Shown piece after piece: positions 43,349 through 54,157 of a stretch of 64,000 nt of DNA. Numbering within the stretch: position 1 is the first letter of the stretch; every line of letters begins with the position of its first letter. The translations under genes were made by a program, and so were the position numbers. Under the pieces are notes generated by a model. It was not told the DNA's origin. It made no database searches and worked only from the letters and a program-made list of their open reading frames with translations. This stretch comes from Neoechinorhynchus agilis (lineage: Eukaryota; Acanthocephala). The stretch spans positions 13,702,001 through 13,766,000 of the forward strand of contig CM121342.1 of NCBI GenBank assembly GCA_051530055.1, given 5' to 3'.

Positions 43349-45350
43349 TCCTGCTATTATTTGTCCTAAATGAGAAATTAAAGAATTATAAATTTCGAAT
43401 CAAGCAAAAAGTTAAATCTAGTTTCACAGCGCACTACGATTCGTTGCTTCTTGTACCGCCAAACCTTAGCTTTTCCTTAGCGAATAAAAATCGCCTTTAA
43501 GAAAAAGGCAGCATTTCCAAAATAATAATTACACGTATTATGAATGCTGCAAATCACTAATAATTTCAGGCGAACGACCAAAAATTGTATCTCCAACTTC
43601 AAAAATGAAGATCTAACGAAAACATACGAGGTATTGTGAGCTAGTGAGGAAATTGGCTTGATCATATTGTGAAGTTCAAGCCTCGTTTATACTCAAGGTG
43701 TGAATGAAAAACATTGATGTCACGAAATCAGCTCTTTGTGAAAAATCGAATTCGTTTACTTGTTTTCTCCCTCTATTAGATTTAAATTCTTCATTCCAAG
43801 AGTACAATTTTTTAAACCTCGAGTTATAATCACGAATTATAATCACAAGCGATAGCGTGTTATTTATTGCCATTCATATCTTACTTTAAATTCAAGCTTA
43901 GGAAGTAGCCACGGGCAATGTTAAGTCCTCTTTTATACTCACGATATCTATGCGGGACATAAATGTCACGAAAAATCAGTTTCCAAAAAATCCGTTTTAT
44001 TTCCTTGCTTTCAACATTCTTTGCAGGCCTTTAGCTCACTTTAGCGATATTTGAACAGAATCTCTCATGTGCTCATTCTAAACTAAAGCTAAATTTTTGA
44101 AAATGTGTTAAGGCAATAAATCAGGATTTTGAAATCTTTTAAGACGCGACAAGTATTGAAATTGCAGCCGATTTAAGGAAATAAAGTACCCAACTTCGTT
44201 CAAATATTTAAGCAAGCAAAAATATAACTTGTGTGCTCCAAGTGGAAGGATATAATTTCAATGGTTTTTGTCAAAGCTCGCGTTTTAAATGTAGTACAAA
44301 GAGTTCGATAGTATAAAAGGAAGTACAACAATGTAATATATTTTCCGTCGAATTTAAAGTAAGGTATGAATGATAATAAATAGCACGTTATCGCTTGTGA
44401 TTATAACTCGAGGTTTAAAAAATTGTACTCTTGGAATGAAGAATTTAAATCTAATAGAGGGAGAAAACAAGTAAACGAATTCGATTTTTCACAAAGAGCT
44501 GATTTCGTGACATCAATGTTTTTCATTCACACCTTGAGTATAAACGAGGCTTGAACTTCACAATATGATCAAGCCAATTTCCTCACTAGCTCACAATACC
44601 TCGTATGTTTTCGTTAGATCTTCATTTTTGAAGTTGGAGATACAATTTTTGGTCGTTCGCCTGAAATTATTAGTGATTTGCAGCATTCATAATACGTGTA
44701 ATTATTATTTTGGAAATGCTGCCTTTTTCTTAAAGGCGATTTTTATTCGCTAAGGAAAAGCTAAGGTTTGGCGGTACAAGAAGCAACGAATCGTAGTGCG
44801 CTGTGAAACTAGATTTAACTTTTTGCTCGATTCGAAATTTATAATTCTTTAATTTCTCATTTAGGACAAATAATAGCAGGAATGGAGAAGTTACCGACTA
44901 ATAAAATCGCACATTCCGTTAAAGTTGAGCAAATAGTCGAGAAAAATGAAGATACTGCTATTCCCGTTCCGATGGCACCAGTGATTCCGCTAGCAGACGA
45001 CACCAAGAATATACAGTGCCAGAACAGAGATGTTGAGCACAAGAAAACGAAGAAAATGGGTAGACCAATCATTAATGTCGAATCGAATGCCGCAAAACAT
45101 GCAGTTGACATAATGGAAAGTTTGATCCGTTCTGTGGAATTGGAAGTAGAAGGCAGGTGCTCGGAGCGAAGGACTAGGGGACGTCCGAAACTTGGATGTC
45201 CATCGTATGCGGCTCTCATAAAGATGGCACCGGAGCAAGTAAAATCAGCATTTGAAGTCGATAAACAAAGTGTTAGAAAGCGAGCAAACACAAATAAACC
45301 GAAAAGTACGATCAAAAGACCCAAGAAAGAAGATACAAAAACAATGGATG
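42885..45350. repeat. Palindrome with two 1-kb arms and a 455-bp spacer
   Basis: Left arm about 42885-43893 and right arm about 44350-45350 are near-identical inverted copies, checked along both coding and non-coding parts (for example TCGCTTGTGATTATAACTCG and TTAATTTCTCATTTAGGACA). Differences seen are a 13-base local duplication in the left arm and scattered substitutions, clustered toward the outer end. The spacer (43894-44349) is unique and AT-rich. Transcripts through it could form a very long hairpin. Confidence 0.92.
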
Positions 45351-45532
45351 GTCGCGAGCTTGCGGTATCTTCAACACATTCAGGCAGCGGCGATCATCGG
45401 TCACCTCCGGTTGGTCCAACATGGAAAGAGTGCACAATTGGCACAATACTTTGGACGAATAAATTACTTCAGCTTTTCGGCGAATTAATTGATATTCATT
45501 ATTCGAATATGGAAAAAAATTCGCAGGGCTGA
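44882..45532 (+). CDS. AT-hook protein, right copy (216 aa)
   Basis: Mirror of the left copy: same start MEKLPTNKIAHS, the same GRP cores, and no amino-acid difference over about 130 residues. Then a few substitutions appear (KQSVRKRANTNKPKSTIKRP). After MDGREL the sequence leaves the palindrome and ends differently (VGPTWKECTIGTILWTN; ELIDIHYSNMEKNSQG). Both proteins nevertheless keep a Trp-Thr-Asn near the end, suggesting the tails are diverged homologues and not new sequence. Function is unknown; DNA binding is inferred from the AT-hooks. Confidence 0.65.
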   Translation: MEKLPTNKIAHSVKVEQIVEKNEDTAIPVPMAPVIPLADDTKNIQCQNRDVEHKKTKKMGRPIINVESNAAKHAVDIMESLIRSVELEVEGRCSERRTRGRPKLGCPSYAALIKMAPEQVKSAFEVDKQSVRKRANTNKPKSTIKRPKKEDTKTMDGRELAVSSTHSGSGDHRSPPVGPTWKECTIGTILWTNKLLQLFGELIDIHYSNMEKNSQG

Positions 45533-45670
45533 ATGTTCTGCTAGCTGATTGTCTGAACTGATAATAAATGTTCTTCGGACGTTTTTTGAAGGCGTGCGCA
45601 TTTTGAGCGGCTGTCGTCAACCGATTTCAGTGGCGCATGAGTGGATTCGAGCGCTTTTGGAAACTTCGTG

Positions 45671-45742
45671 CTCGGTGTCGGGGAATCGAACCCCGGTCTC
45701 CCGCGTGACAGGCGGGGATACTCACCACTATACTAACACCGA
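45671..45742 (-). tRNA. tRNA-Asp (anticodon GTC), second copy
   Basis: Identical to the 40674 copy except one D-loop base (GTGGTGAGTAT in place of GTGGTTAGTAT). All stems pair and the GTC anticodon is intact. Opposite orientation, 5 kb away. Its 5' side borders the start of a decayed LINE. Confidence 0.95.
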
Positions 45743-45759
45743 CTGTCGTTAGGGTTACC

Positions 45760-48210
45760 CAAGTCGGGCAAATCTTCGGTAAGGTTCCTGACAAAGGGCG
45801 GTTCTGCAACAATCATTTCCCTCCACCGTCGGATTTCTCCTTATCCGCCGTGGACAATGGGGAAAGTTGTGCCAAGCAAGTGGAAGATGAGGTGGCTCTC
45901 TCATTCTACTTTAAGCATTCACGCCAAAGACCTCATTCATTTGGGAACTACTCCCTTCTAAAGTCTGCTGGCGAGGAGGCATGCGCGCTGAGTTCGAGCT
46001 TGTGATCACCAATACTCTCTTTCGACTAAAGAACTGTGACAAGACGACCGGGAAACATCCAAGATCGGGACATTGGCATCTCATCGACTACGCCATAACC
46101 CGACAAAACATGGATCGGATTTCCTTGTCACAGTCTCTGCGCGGAGCCGACGATTGTTGGACCGATCATCGCCCGGTTTACTCCTCTTTGCGTTTACTCC
46201 TTAAAACGAAGCGACCAAGGCATTCGAACCCTAGAAAAAGTAGATTCAAGATAAATGCTCTCAAAAAAGATGAGATCTCAAGATCATACTCGTCAAGGGT
46301 CGAAGAATTACTACAGCAATTGCCACATACATCGGATGATACAACAACCTCCTGGCAGAATATCAAATCAGCCATTATAACTGCTGCCAACGACGTACTG
46401 GGGATTTCGTATGCATAAACATCAAGACTGGTTCGATGGGAACGATGACGTGATATCCGAGCTCATAAATCAGAAGCAATTTTTCCTAGCTGTACGAGCA
46501 ATCTATGGACCGAGAAACAATTCCTTTGCGGTGATCCAAACTTTTGACAATCAAACTACCTTGACGGATGAGGCAGACATTCTAGCGAGATGGACGGAGC
46601 ACTTTGATTCACCCCTCAATGAGCCCACAGATATAGCGCCAGAATTTCTTGATTGCATCCCCCAGCATCCGGTCCAATTATGGATGAATGATCCACCTGA
46701 TCTAAAGGAACTCGAAGATGCCGTTAAGATGGCTAAAATGGTAAATCGCCAGGCCTCGATAACATTCAGGCTGAGCTGATAAAATGTGGAGGAACAGTCC
46801 TCCTACACCGCCTTCATTCTTTACTTCAGTCAATATGGGAAAGTGGAATCGTACCTCAAGCCTTTCGCAATGCTTTGATCGTCCCGATATTCAAAAAAGG
46901 TGATCGCTGTTAATGCGGGAACTAAAGAGGAATCTCGCTCCTATCTGTCGTTGGGAAAATATTTACTTAAGTACTCGCTCGAAGACTTCAGAACTTCAGC
47001 GAACAAATTCTCCCTGAATCTCAATACGAATTCCGACTAGGCCAAGGAACTTCTTAGATGATTCTGTGAGCACGCCAATTATTCGAAAAAGCAAGAGAAC
47101 AACAAATACCTATGATGATGACGTTCTTCGACCTGAGAAAGGCTTTCGATTCGGTGCGAAACTTTTATGGAATACAAATCAGATACAAATGTGATGGCGA
47201 TCTTTTTAATCTTCGGCGACTAAAATCGATTTCGGAGACTGCGTCCACAAATGCGTCGGAGCTGCAATACGCTGACGATAATGGAACTCCAGCAACTACC
47301 TTAGAAGCTCTTCAAACGAACGCAGACGCTTTCACTTACGCATATAATCTTGGCGGTTTATCAATCAATGTTGATAGAACTAAATACATGGTTCAGGCAA
47401 CTGCTTCCAGTTACGATCCTAACACATAACTTCGTATTTGTAATCAAACAGTGGAAAGAGTTCAAAGATTTTGATACTTTGGAAGCATTATCACCGAGAA
47501 CAGCGATCTGACTTCTGACATCCAAAACAGAATTCGAGCCTCTCATCTTGCTTACGGTCGCCTAAACAAGCGAGTGTTCAAACAACGGAACCTAAAAATC
47601 TCGACCAAACTAAATGTGTATTCAGCTGATGTTCTCACCACCCTTCTCTACGGCTGCAAAAGCTGGACTCTTTACAGAAAAATTATAAACGAGCTGGAAC
47701 GTTTCCATCAACAAAAGCTGAGGAACATTCTTGGGGTGAGATAGCAAGAGAGAACATCAAATCTGCAGATTCTGGAGAAAACACAAATGACGAACATCGA
47801 AGGCCTCATAATGAAACATCAACTGCGATTTCTTGGACATCGTAGTCGCCGGTCCATCTCCAGCCTTCCGAAGCAGATTCTCTTCGGTTAAATCGAAAAT
47901 GGCCGTCGTCGAAGAGGTGCTCCCAAAAAGCGTTTAAAGGACCAACTGAAAAAATTTCTAACCCTAGCCGATCTTAGTATCGAAACATGGAACGGTGTGG
48001 CTAAAGACCGTGTAAAATGGAGAGAAGATCATTTCAGGAGTAAAGACATTCGACCGAAAACGGGCAGCAAACATCGAGGAAAAGAAAAAAAGAAAAATTA
48101 TCGCGAACTCATTGCCTAAACCTTCACCGGATATTCCTTGCGCCCATTGCGATCGTAAATTCCGAAGTCATCTCGAACTTTACTCGCACAACAAACATTG
48201 ACATGGAGGG
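45760..48210 (+). mobile_element. LINE C: decayed APE-type LINE with C-terminal C2H2 zinc finger
   Basis: Endonuclease end: LVITNTLFRLKNCDKTTG, HPRSGHWHLIDYAITRQN and ADDCWTDHRPVYSSLRL (about 45990-46190). Linker and RT: ILARWTEHFDSPLNEP, MMTFFDLRKAFDSVRN (47115), ELQYADDNGTP (47260), LYGCKSWTLYRK (about 47650). Just before the end comes a finger CAHCDRKFRSHLELYSHNKH (C-x2-C-x12-H-x2-H, about 48138-48200). Several frame breaks and a deletion between RT motif A and the YADD box show it is dead. The 5' end lies within a few dozen bases of the tRNA. Clade not assigned. Confidence 0.8.
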
Positions 48211-48402
48211 AAGTATGAGTGAATGAACTGACCCTCGTTCACGAGAAAATATAAGTCAGTCACATATCGATAATGATCACTATATGTATCACGCTTGTCT
48301 AAAATATTTACATTTGTCATTCCAAACAATGATATCCGATTTTGTAAGATATTGTGATAAATTATTTACTTTTCAAAGAATAGGGTTGCGACAAAAATAA
48401 AA

Positions 48403-48640
48403 GCACATGAATGTAGATTCAGGGTATAGAATCTACACATATCGGAATATTGATCTTTCATCAGTAGTAACCTTATAGTACAGGATCTATTAAAAACTCA
48501 GTTATTCTAATTTGATATGACAAACTAAGGGGGTGAAATTATTGTGTTCAAATATAAAACTTCGATCAATAAATAAATCGATCTAGTCGATTTCATCTAA
48601 ATCAAATAATAAGGAGTGTTTTAACTTTTGACATGAAATA
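48403..48640 (+). repeat. 238-bp direct repeat, unit 1
   Basis: Begins GCACATGAATGTAGATTCAG and ends CATGAAATA. Nearly identical to 48721-48958 at an offset of 318. Both end in a GATCAATAAATAAATCGATC palindrome-rich segment. Non-coding. Confidence 0.9.
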
Positions 48641-48720
48641 TATTAGACATCTCCCATAGGGCTTCGGCAGTTTTAAAACAATTTTTAACTCCTTATAAAA
48701 TCAAAACGGTAATGAATTTC

Positions 48721-48958
48721 GCACATGAATGTAGATTCAGGGTATAGAATCTACGCATATCGGAATATTGATCTTTCATCAGTAGTAACCTTATAGTACA
48801 GGATCTATTAAAGATTCAGTTGTTCTAATTTGATATGACAAACTAAGGGGGTGAAATTATTGTGTTCAAATATAAAACTTCGATCAATAAATAAATCGAT
48901 CTTGTCGATTTCATCTAAATCAAATAATAAGGAGTGTTTTAACTTTTGGCATGAAATA
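48721..48958 (+). repeat. 238-bp direct repeat, unit 2
   Basis: Second unit, differing from the first at only a handful of bases. An unrelated 80-bp spacer separates the units. It may be a tandem duplication of 318 bp cut short, or two copies of one small element. Confidence 0.9.
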
Positions 48959-49214
48959 CTTTCCAATCGCGAATACTTGCACCTCTAATTACTTCTAAAA
49001 TAGATCCAAAAGTAATTATTGTAAAATAAAAACTGCTTGCATATCAAGAACCTATTGAAAAATCAGTCTTGACTTTTACATAAATTAGAGTACGGTGTGT
49101 GCCACAGCGTTAAAGGATCATCTGGGCAATATCGTGTTTGAACAAAAGAAAGTTTTTCATCTACTTTGCTACTTTATCGTGGTTTGGACTCAGCAATATC
49201 GGAGAATATATTTG

Positions 49215-49300
49215 ATTAAATGATGAACCCGGCGAGGCTCGAAAAAATTTAATAAAAAATATTATTTACCGGGTACCCCGGTACCTCACTTTTCGGTATT
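49215..49300 (-). mobile_element. Fragment of the nucleobindin-intron MITE family
   Basis: On the minus strand it reads GTGAGGTACCGGGG, then GTAAATAAT, CGAGCCTCGCCGGGTTCATCA, matching the elements at 13261 and 13831. Confidence 0.6.
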
Positions 49301-49715
49301 CCAGCAGGAAAGATTTGTGTATAAAAACAACGATTGTAATGAAACATATACTCAAAAATGTAGATTCTTTTATGAAAATACAATATTTTATAGCACATTT
49401 CCACCGAATTAGTGAACCAAATTTATCGAAGTTACTGTGTTTTGAAAAGAAAAGAAGCATATGCCAATGCTAAAATTTTAAAAGAACGGAAACAAATCGT
49501 CGTCTTCCCTGCAATCATTGAGCAGATTGTGGCTGATTTAGATCGAAATCGACCCTCTAAAACTCGATACGAATGTTTGTGCATCTCCAAACTATTTGTC
49601 AGTCTCGGAAATTTCGAGTACAAAGCTCCCTCCTAGCAGTAGATTAATGGTTCCAAATTGAGTGCTGCGCTATATTTATTAATATAATGGTCCTCAAAGA
49701 CACAGACGTACAGTT

Positions 49716-50365
49716 CTAGATATCACCGAGTTCATTACAGCTTTCCTCTCGTTTGCGAAGGATGGATGTTGGTACAATGTCTTCATCGTACAAATACTTT
49801 AAGATTTTATCTTGGTAAAATGCTTTCAATTTCAAAGATGATTGCAAACGCAATTCATCGTTTTCCTTAAGTTTTTTATTAATCAATTCCTCAAGATCAA
49901 GACCAGTGAGTTGATCGTAAGCATCAATAACTTTCAGATCGTTCTTTATATACGAGAAATAAAGGATATGGTTTTTGAATCCCTTGTCGTACTTAAATGT
50001 TTGTTTCAAAGTCACATATAAAGCTTTCAAACTGAGGGGATCTTCCCCAGTAATTTTAACCTCAGTTTGCCAAACATCAACCTTATTATCATCTGCGCCA
50101 CAAGCATCGACTGGACGATTATCCACACCGATGATTTGTATGTTCGAAATGTTGAAGTAGGACACATCAGAGGTGTAAAACGAGCAATCGTACCTTCCAG
50201 GTTTCCCCATTAAATGAAAAATACAAATCACCGACTTAAACGTCTTTCCAAGTCCATCTCTCGTCCACTTCTTACACTTGGATGCCTCAATCTATCCCGA
50301 GCATCGGATATATGAGTTGAACTGGCGATGATAACGACTAACAGTAAAGAAGTTTGGCAATGCAT
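49716..50365 (-). CDS. Small secreted protein, unknown family
   Basis: ATG at 50365 starts a clear signal peptide (MHCQTSLLLVVIIASSTHIS), followed by a basic stretch DARDRLRHPSVRSGREMDL. A 38-base intron (GTGATT...GGAAG) joins ERRLS with R-YDCSFYTSDVSYFN in phase. The mature part has NISNIQIIGVDNRPVDACG, VWQTEVKITGEDPLS, YFSYIKNDLKVIDAYDQL and a Lys/Glu-rich helical tail ending RKREESCNELGDI. Three or four cysteines. Dibasic/RxGR sites after the signal hint at processing, but no family was recognised. Confidence 0.6.
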
Positions 50366-51624
50366 TTCTCGCACTTTGGGTTTTTTCTAATACTTTTATA
50401 CGTTTAGCAGGTGTGAAGTTAATCTTGTGAGTCAACATTGTATCTTAAAGCAGTCGAACGCAAAAAAGGATATACGTTTATGATTTCATCAATCCTAGTA
50501 CATGCCGAGAATGTTAGAGCTTACAGGCTCAATGACTCTTTTTTGAAAAAATGACTCGTACGGCATCTCTTAAAATTTTCGTACATAAGAAGGCTATTCA
50601 TAACAAGTACGAGAAACCGCCACACAACCTAAGTAGCCGCTGAAAAATCTTTACTAAAAAATGGAGGTGTTTTGGCATCAAGGCAAAGTGCATTGTAACA
50701 TTGGTTCACCTACATATTTTCTTCACTTTGTACTTAGAAATGACGACTAAGGAACTGCGACAGGTTCCAATGTTTCACAAGAATAAAGATAGTTGAAGCG
50801 TGAGGGTAATAGCAATTTTGCTCAGCTTTGTAATTCTTACAACAGCTGCCATAGAGCTGCTTCGTAGATTTTCTAAAGTTTAAAAGGCTACATATCCTAG
50901 AAGCTCGATCAGTTTGCGAATCTGTAAAAGGAACGTGATTTATATTAGATATTGGAAATCACACAAATTAAGCCGTTTGAGAATTGAAACGAGGTGTATT
51001 AGTTTGAATCGATCATTAAGCAGAATCGGAATAATTCTACAAAGTTTTGCAGGCTCCACGAGAGCATTTCACCCTCCATCATAATATTCAAAGAATAGCT
51101 TTAGAAAAGCCATTTTGCTAAAGAATTAATTGGTCAAATTGCACTCCTCTGTGATGAGAAACTTCAGAAAAGGCATGGTCGCCCTCAGAAAGAGCGCTTG
51201 AGACGTGCTTTGCAGTACCATGCATATTTGTCATTTTACAGCCAGTAGTAGTCGAAACGTAGCAGAAAATACGGTAAGAGTTGGGAATCGGCAGCCGAAA
51301 CGGAACTTAGTGTTCCATTCCGGTGATCATAGGGTAGGGAATTTAAATCGTAGCCTAAAGTGCTCGCAAAATGATGTACATAAATGGAACTGAGAGGAGC
51401 GCTTGGATATTTAAAAAATCTAATGTGAAAAAATTAAAAATAACATTTAATCCGATTAAACATGGTATCATTGAATTTTTCTGAAATTCACTGTGAGACA
51501 TTCCCTTATTCTAAAATTAGATCAATAAGCGATGTGATAATTTGGCACTTTCACTAAGATTAAAAAAATTTCCCTTTAAGAGCACTTTATTAGTCCTACT
51601 ACAAATAAAAAAATTATATTTGTA
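50366..51624. other. Intergenic
   Basis: No gene supported. AT-rich sequence upstream of the secreted-protein gene. Confidence 0.35.
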
Positions 51625-51830
51625 TCTGGCGTGAAAATTAAAAGAATTTATTGATTCCAATATTTCGTCACAATCTTGTGCCTTGCATTTGAATGTCGCA
51701 AATAAAACACTTTAGCAACCTTGATAAAGGCACAATATTGTGCCGTAATACTGGAATCAATAAATTCTTTTAATTTTACGCCAGATACAAACATGAACAA
51801 TTCGATCCTCAAACAAAAATTTTAATTATT
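51625..51830. mobile_element. Foldback MITE with GGCACAATATTGTGCC, copy 2
   Basis: Left arm TTTGTATCTGGCGTGAAAAT then AATTTATTGATTCCAATATT; right arm GGCACAATATTGTGCC, TAATACTGGAATCAATAAAT and ACGCCAGATACAAAC, ending CATGAACAATTCGATCC. The last part matches the left end of copy 1 near 37425. Confidence 0.85.
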
Positions 51831-52759
51831 GGTTCAAAGCGTTTTAGTGTTCCAGTAAACAGATAACAATAGTATGTATCTTTATTAACAAAGAAGGTCC
51901 TTGCGACCATTAGATATTCTCAACTAATTCATACAGGTGAAAATTATTAAAATTACAAAAGTCGTCTAATTCCTTTCAACAAAAATTTTGAAATTAATTT
52001 CATTAATCGAAAGTCATTGGACGTGAAATTGAATCTCACGCAATTCTTGAATGAAAGGATGCTGTTTTCAAGAAGTCTAGTAATTTATTGTATAAACTTA
52101 CTGTGGAATGTTTACGCTTGTTTGTTGTGTTTAGACATTGGCCCTTAAAGTAAATGACTCGGCACCATTTGAAAGATACCATTATTCTAACGACCTTTAC
52201 AGGCGTTCTATTTTGTAAAAGCATATTTGCTTCTCCTATCTTACATGCATGCTGAAACCTTAATATTATGAAATTCTCATTACAGTAACGTCAAGATTAT
52301 CCAAAGCCCTGATCGATGTTTGAGTAGCAGGCTGGTGCAAATATTATAGTTTGCAAACTTCAATAGAAAATCATGTTTGAATTTTCGGGACGCAGTGATA
52401 TTATATAAAGTGATATTATCTTGTTATTCTTATCGATCATCAACACTTTAACTGATTGTATCTGTCATTTTATCAATTCAAATCTAAAAAATAAGCACGT
52501 AAGGTCACAAACGCATGACATGAGTGTTTGTTTCACTCGGGACCCCGGGATCATCAACACGGTAGGCGTTACAATACTAATGTAATTGTTTCGCCTACAG
52601 GACGATCTTACTTCAATTTTAAATATAAATTTTATTTTTTCTAAAATCAAACGGCGTCACCATCCGCCTGTGTGTGCAATCGTTCAAAAACTTGTACTCG
52701 TTTCTAAGACGACGACATTTTCTTTATTCTAAAACCAAAGATTCTGTTCGAAGCGAGCT
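51831..52759. other. Intergenic, upstream of the tetraspanin gene
   Basis: No coding frame or repeat recognised; the promoter of the tetraspanin gene should lie at the right end. Confidence 0.35.
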
Positions 52760-53459
52760 ATGTGTTGCTGCAAATTGTCTAGACTGATTTCGTTGGTCTT
52801 AAATTTAACTCTGTTTATCAGTTCGATGGTTATGCTCACCGCGGCTTTCGCAATTATCTACAAGTCCGAGCCGGATCAAGCCGCGGAAGGAATAAAGGAA
52901 ATTGGTATTGCATCAAGTCAACAACTCATAATCCCACTCTTGTTCGTTGGTGGATTATACGCTACAATTTCACTTATTGGGGTAATCGGTGTTATCGTCA
53001 ACAGTGGATGTGTCCTGAGATTTCATTCAACAATACTCGTTGTGTTAATAGCATTTCAAAGTACAGGTATCATTGTCGGTCTTACACAACGAGACCGTCT
53101 AGCGCGGAGTTGTAGTGCTTACATTGAAGAGGTAAGTACCGTAATTCAACATTTCGTTTTTCTTATTCTTATATAAAAAATAGATCGAAAAATCACTTAT
53201 AAACCCTTTCAAAAAGAAAAACAATTGGACAAAGGCAATCGAGAGTTCATTTAATTGTTGTATTGGATCATTGGGTCTTAACATTTGCTTACCTCCAAAA
53301 GTTGAGAGCTGTAGAATAGTCGTTCCTCGATTCGTTCAAGAGCAAATGCCAGTGATGGTGATCGCTGGCGTTGTTTTGGTAGCCGCCGAGGCTATAATGA
53401 TTTGCTTGTCTTTGAGAATCGCCAGGAAAAATAATTACAATAGAATTGCTGAACCTTAA
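52760..53459 (+). CDS. Tetraspanin-like membrane protein
   Basis: Two exons: 52760-53131 and about 53184-53459, with GTAAGT donor and AAAATAG acceptor, in phase (YIEE | IEKS). Start MCCCKLSRLISLVLNLTLFI gives palmitoylatable cysteines and TM1. TM2 is LIIPLLFVGGLYATISLIG, TM3 FHSTILVVLIAFQSTGIIVG, and TM4 PVMVIAGVVLVAAEAIMICL. The large extracellular loop is short and has FNCCIGS (in place of CCG) plus two more cysteines (NICLPP; VESC), the usual four-cysteine pattern. At about 210 residues it is within the family's small range. Partner proteins unknown. Confidence 0.8.
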
Positions 53460-54157
53460 AAAGTAAACTTTTGTTCGCGATTATTCGGTATCTTGAAAAG
53501 CTCTGAATTTTGCGCGTATTTATGGCTAAAATTTTACTTGTAATATTTTCGCTTGATATCAGGAATAGTATCATTATACCGATCCGTAATGTCATCTAAG
53601 CGCGAGTTTTAGATTGTACATGAAACCCACACATGTCGAAATTGGAGCTTCTTCTACCAGTTTATTGTAGTTATTCTAAATGTTTTCTTCTCGTATTGAT
53701 CGAAACTTGAAGCAAATGAGGGTGAAAATCTTAAGTAGTTCTCAAACAGCCCATCACTCTTCTCAAGTGGTCCTAGCAATTTTTAAATCGGAACATAGCC
53801 AAGCTTGTGTTGTTGCTCTTTTCCATTGCGGTTTTGACTGCATATTCATGAAACCAAACTCAATCACGTTTCAATTGGAAAATTTATCTTAATTTCTAAG
53901 TACAACGATTTGTACGTTCACCATTATCACGTTCTCACATCACGGAATATGCTTGTCTGAGCAACAGATTGGTGGTTTAATGACTTTTTTATGGAGATCC
54001 CTCCCTTCCACCTAGCAGTAATTTACGCAAATATCTCAGTGCAGATGGGCCATATGAGCATTCTGCTGGAAAGCGTAATCACAACTGCTTTGAAAACCCA
54101 TATCCTGTTCGCTACATCCACTTATATATTCCTTTTACTAAACTATTATTTGCAGCA
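53460..54157. other. Intergenic between tetraspanin and transporter
   Basis: No clear gene. A TTTGCAG acceptor sits two bases before the transporter ATG, so a 5' exon or a trans-splice site may be involved. Confidence 0.4.

Noticed and set aside
42852-43373. Frames antisense to the AT-hook genes (also 44857-45324)
   Set aside because: They mirror conserved coding sequence with no start context or domain, and appear in both arms only because the arms are copies.
45549-45752. Open frame running through the minus-strand tRNA-Asp
   Set aside because: It crosses a well-formed tRNA gene and has no domain.
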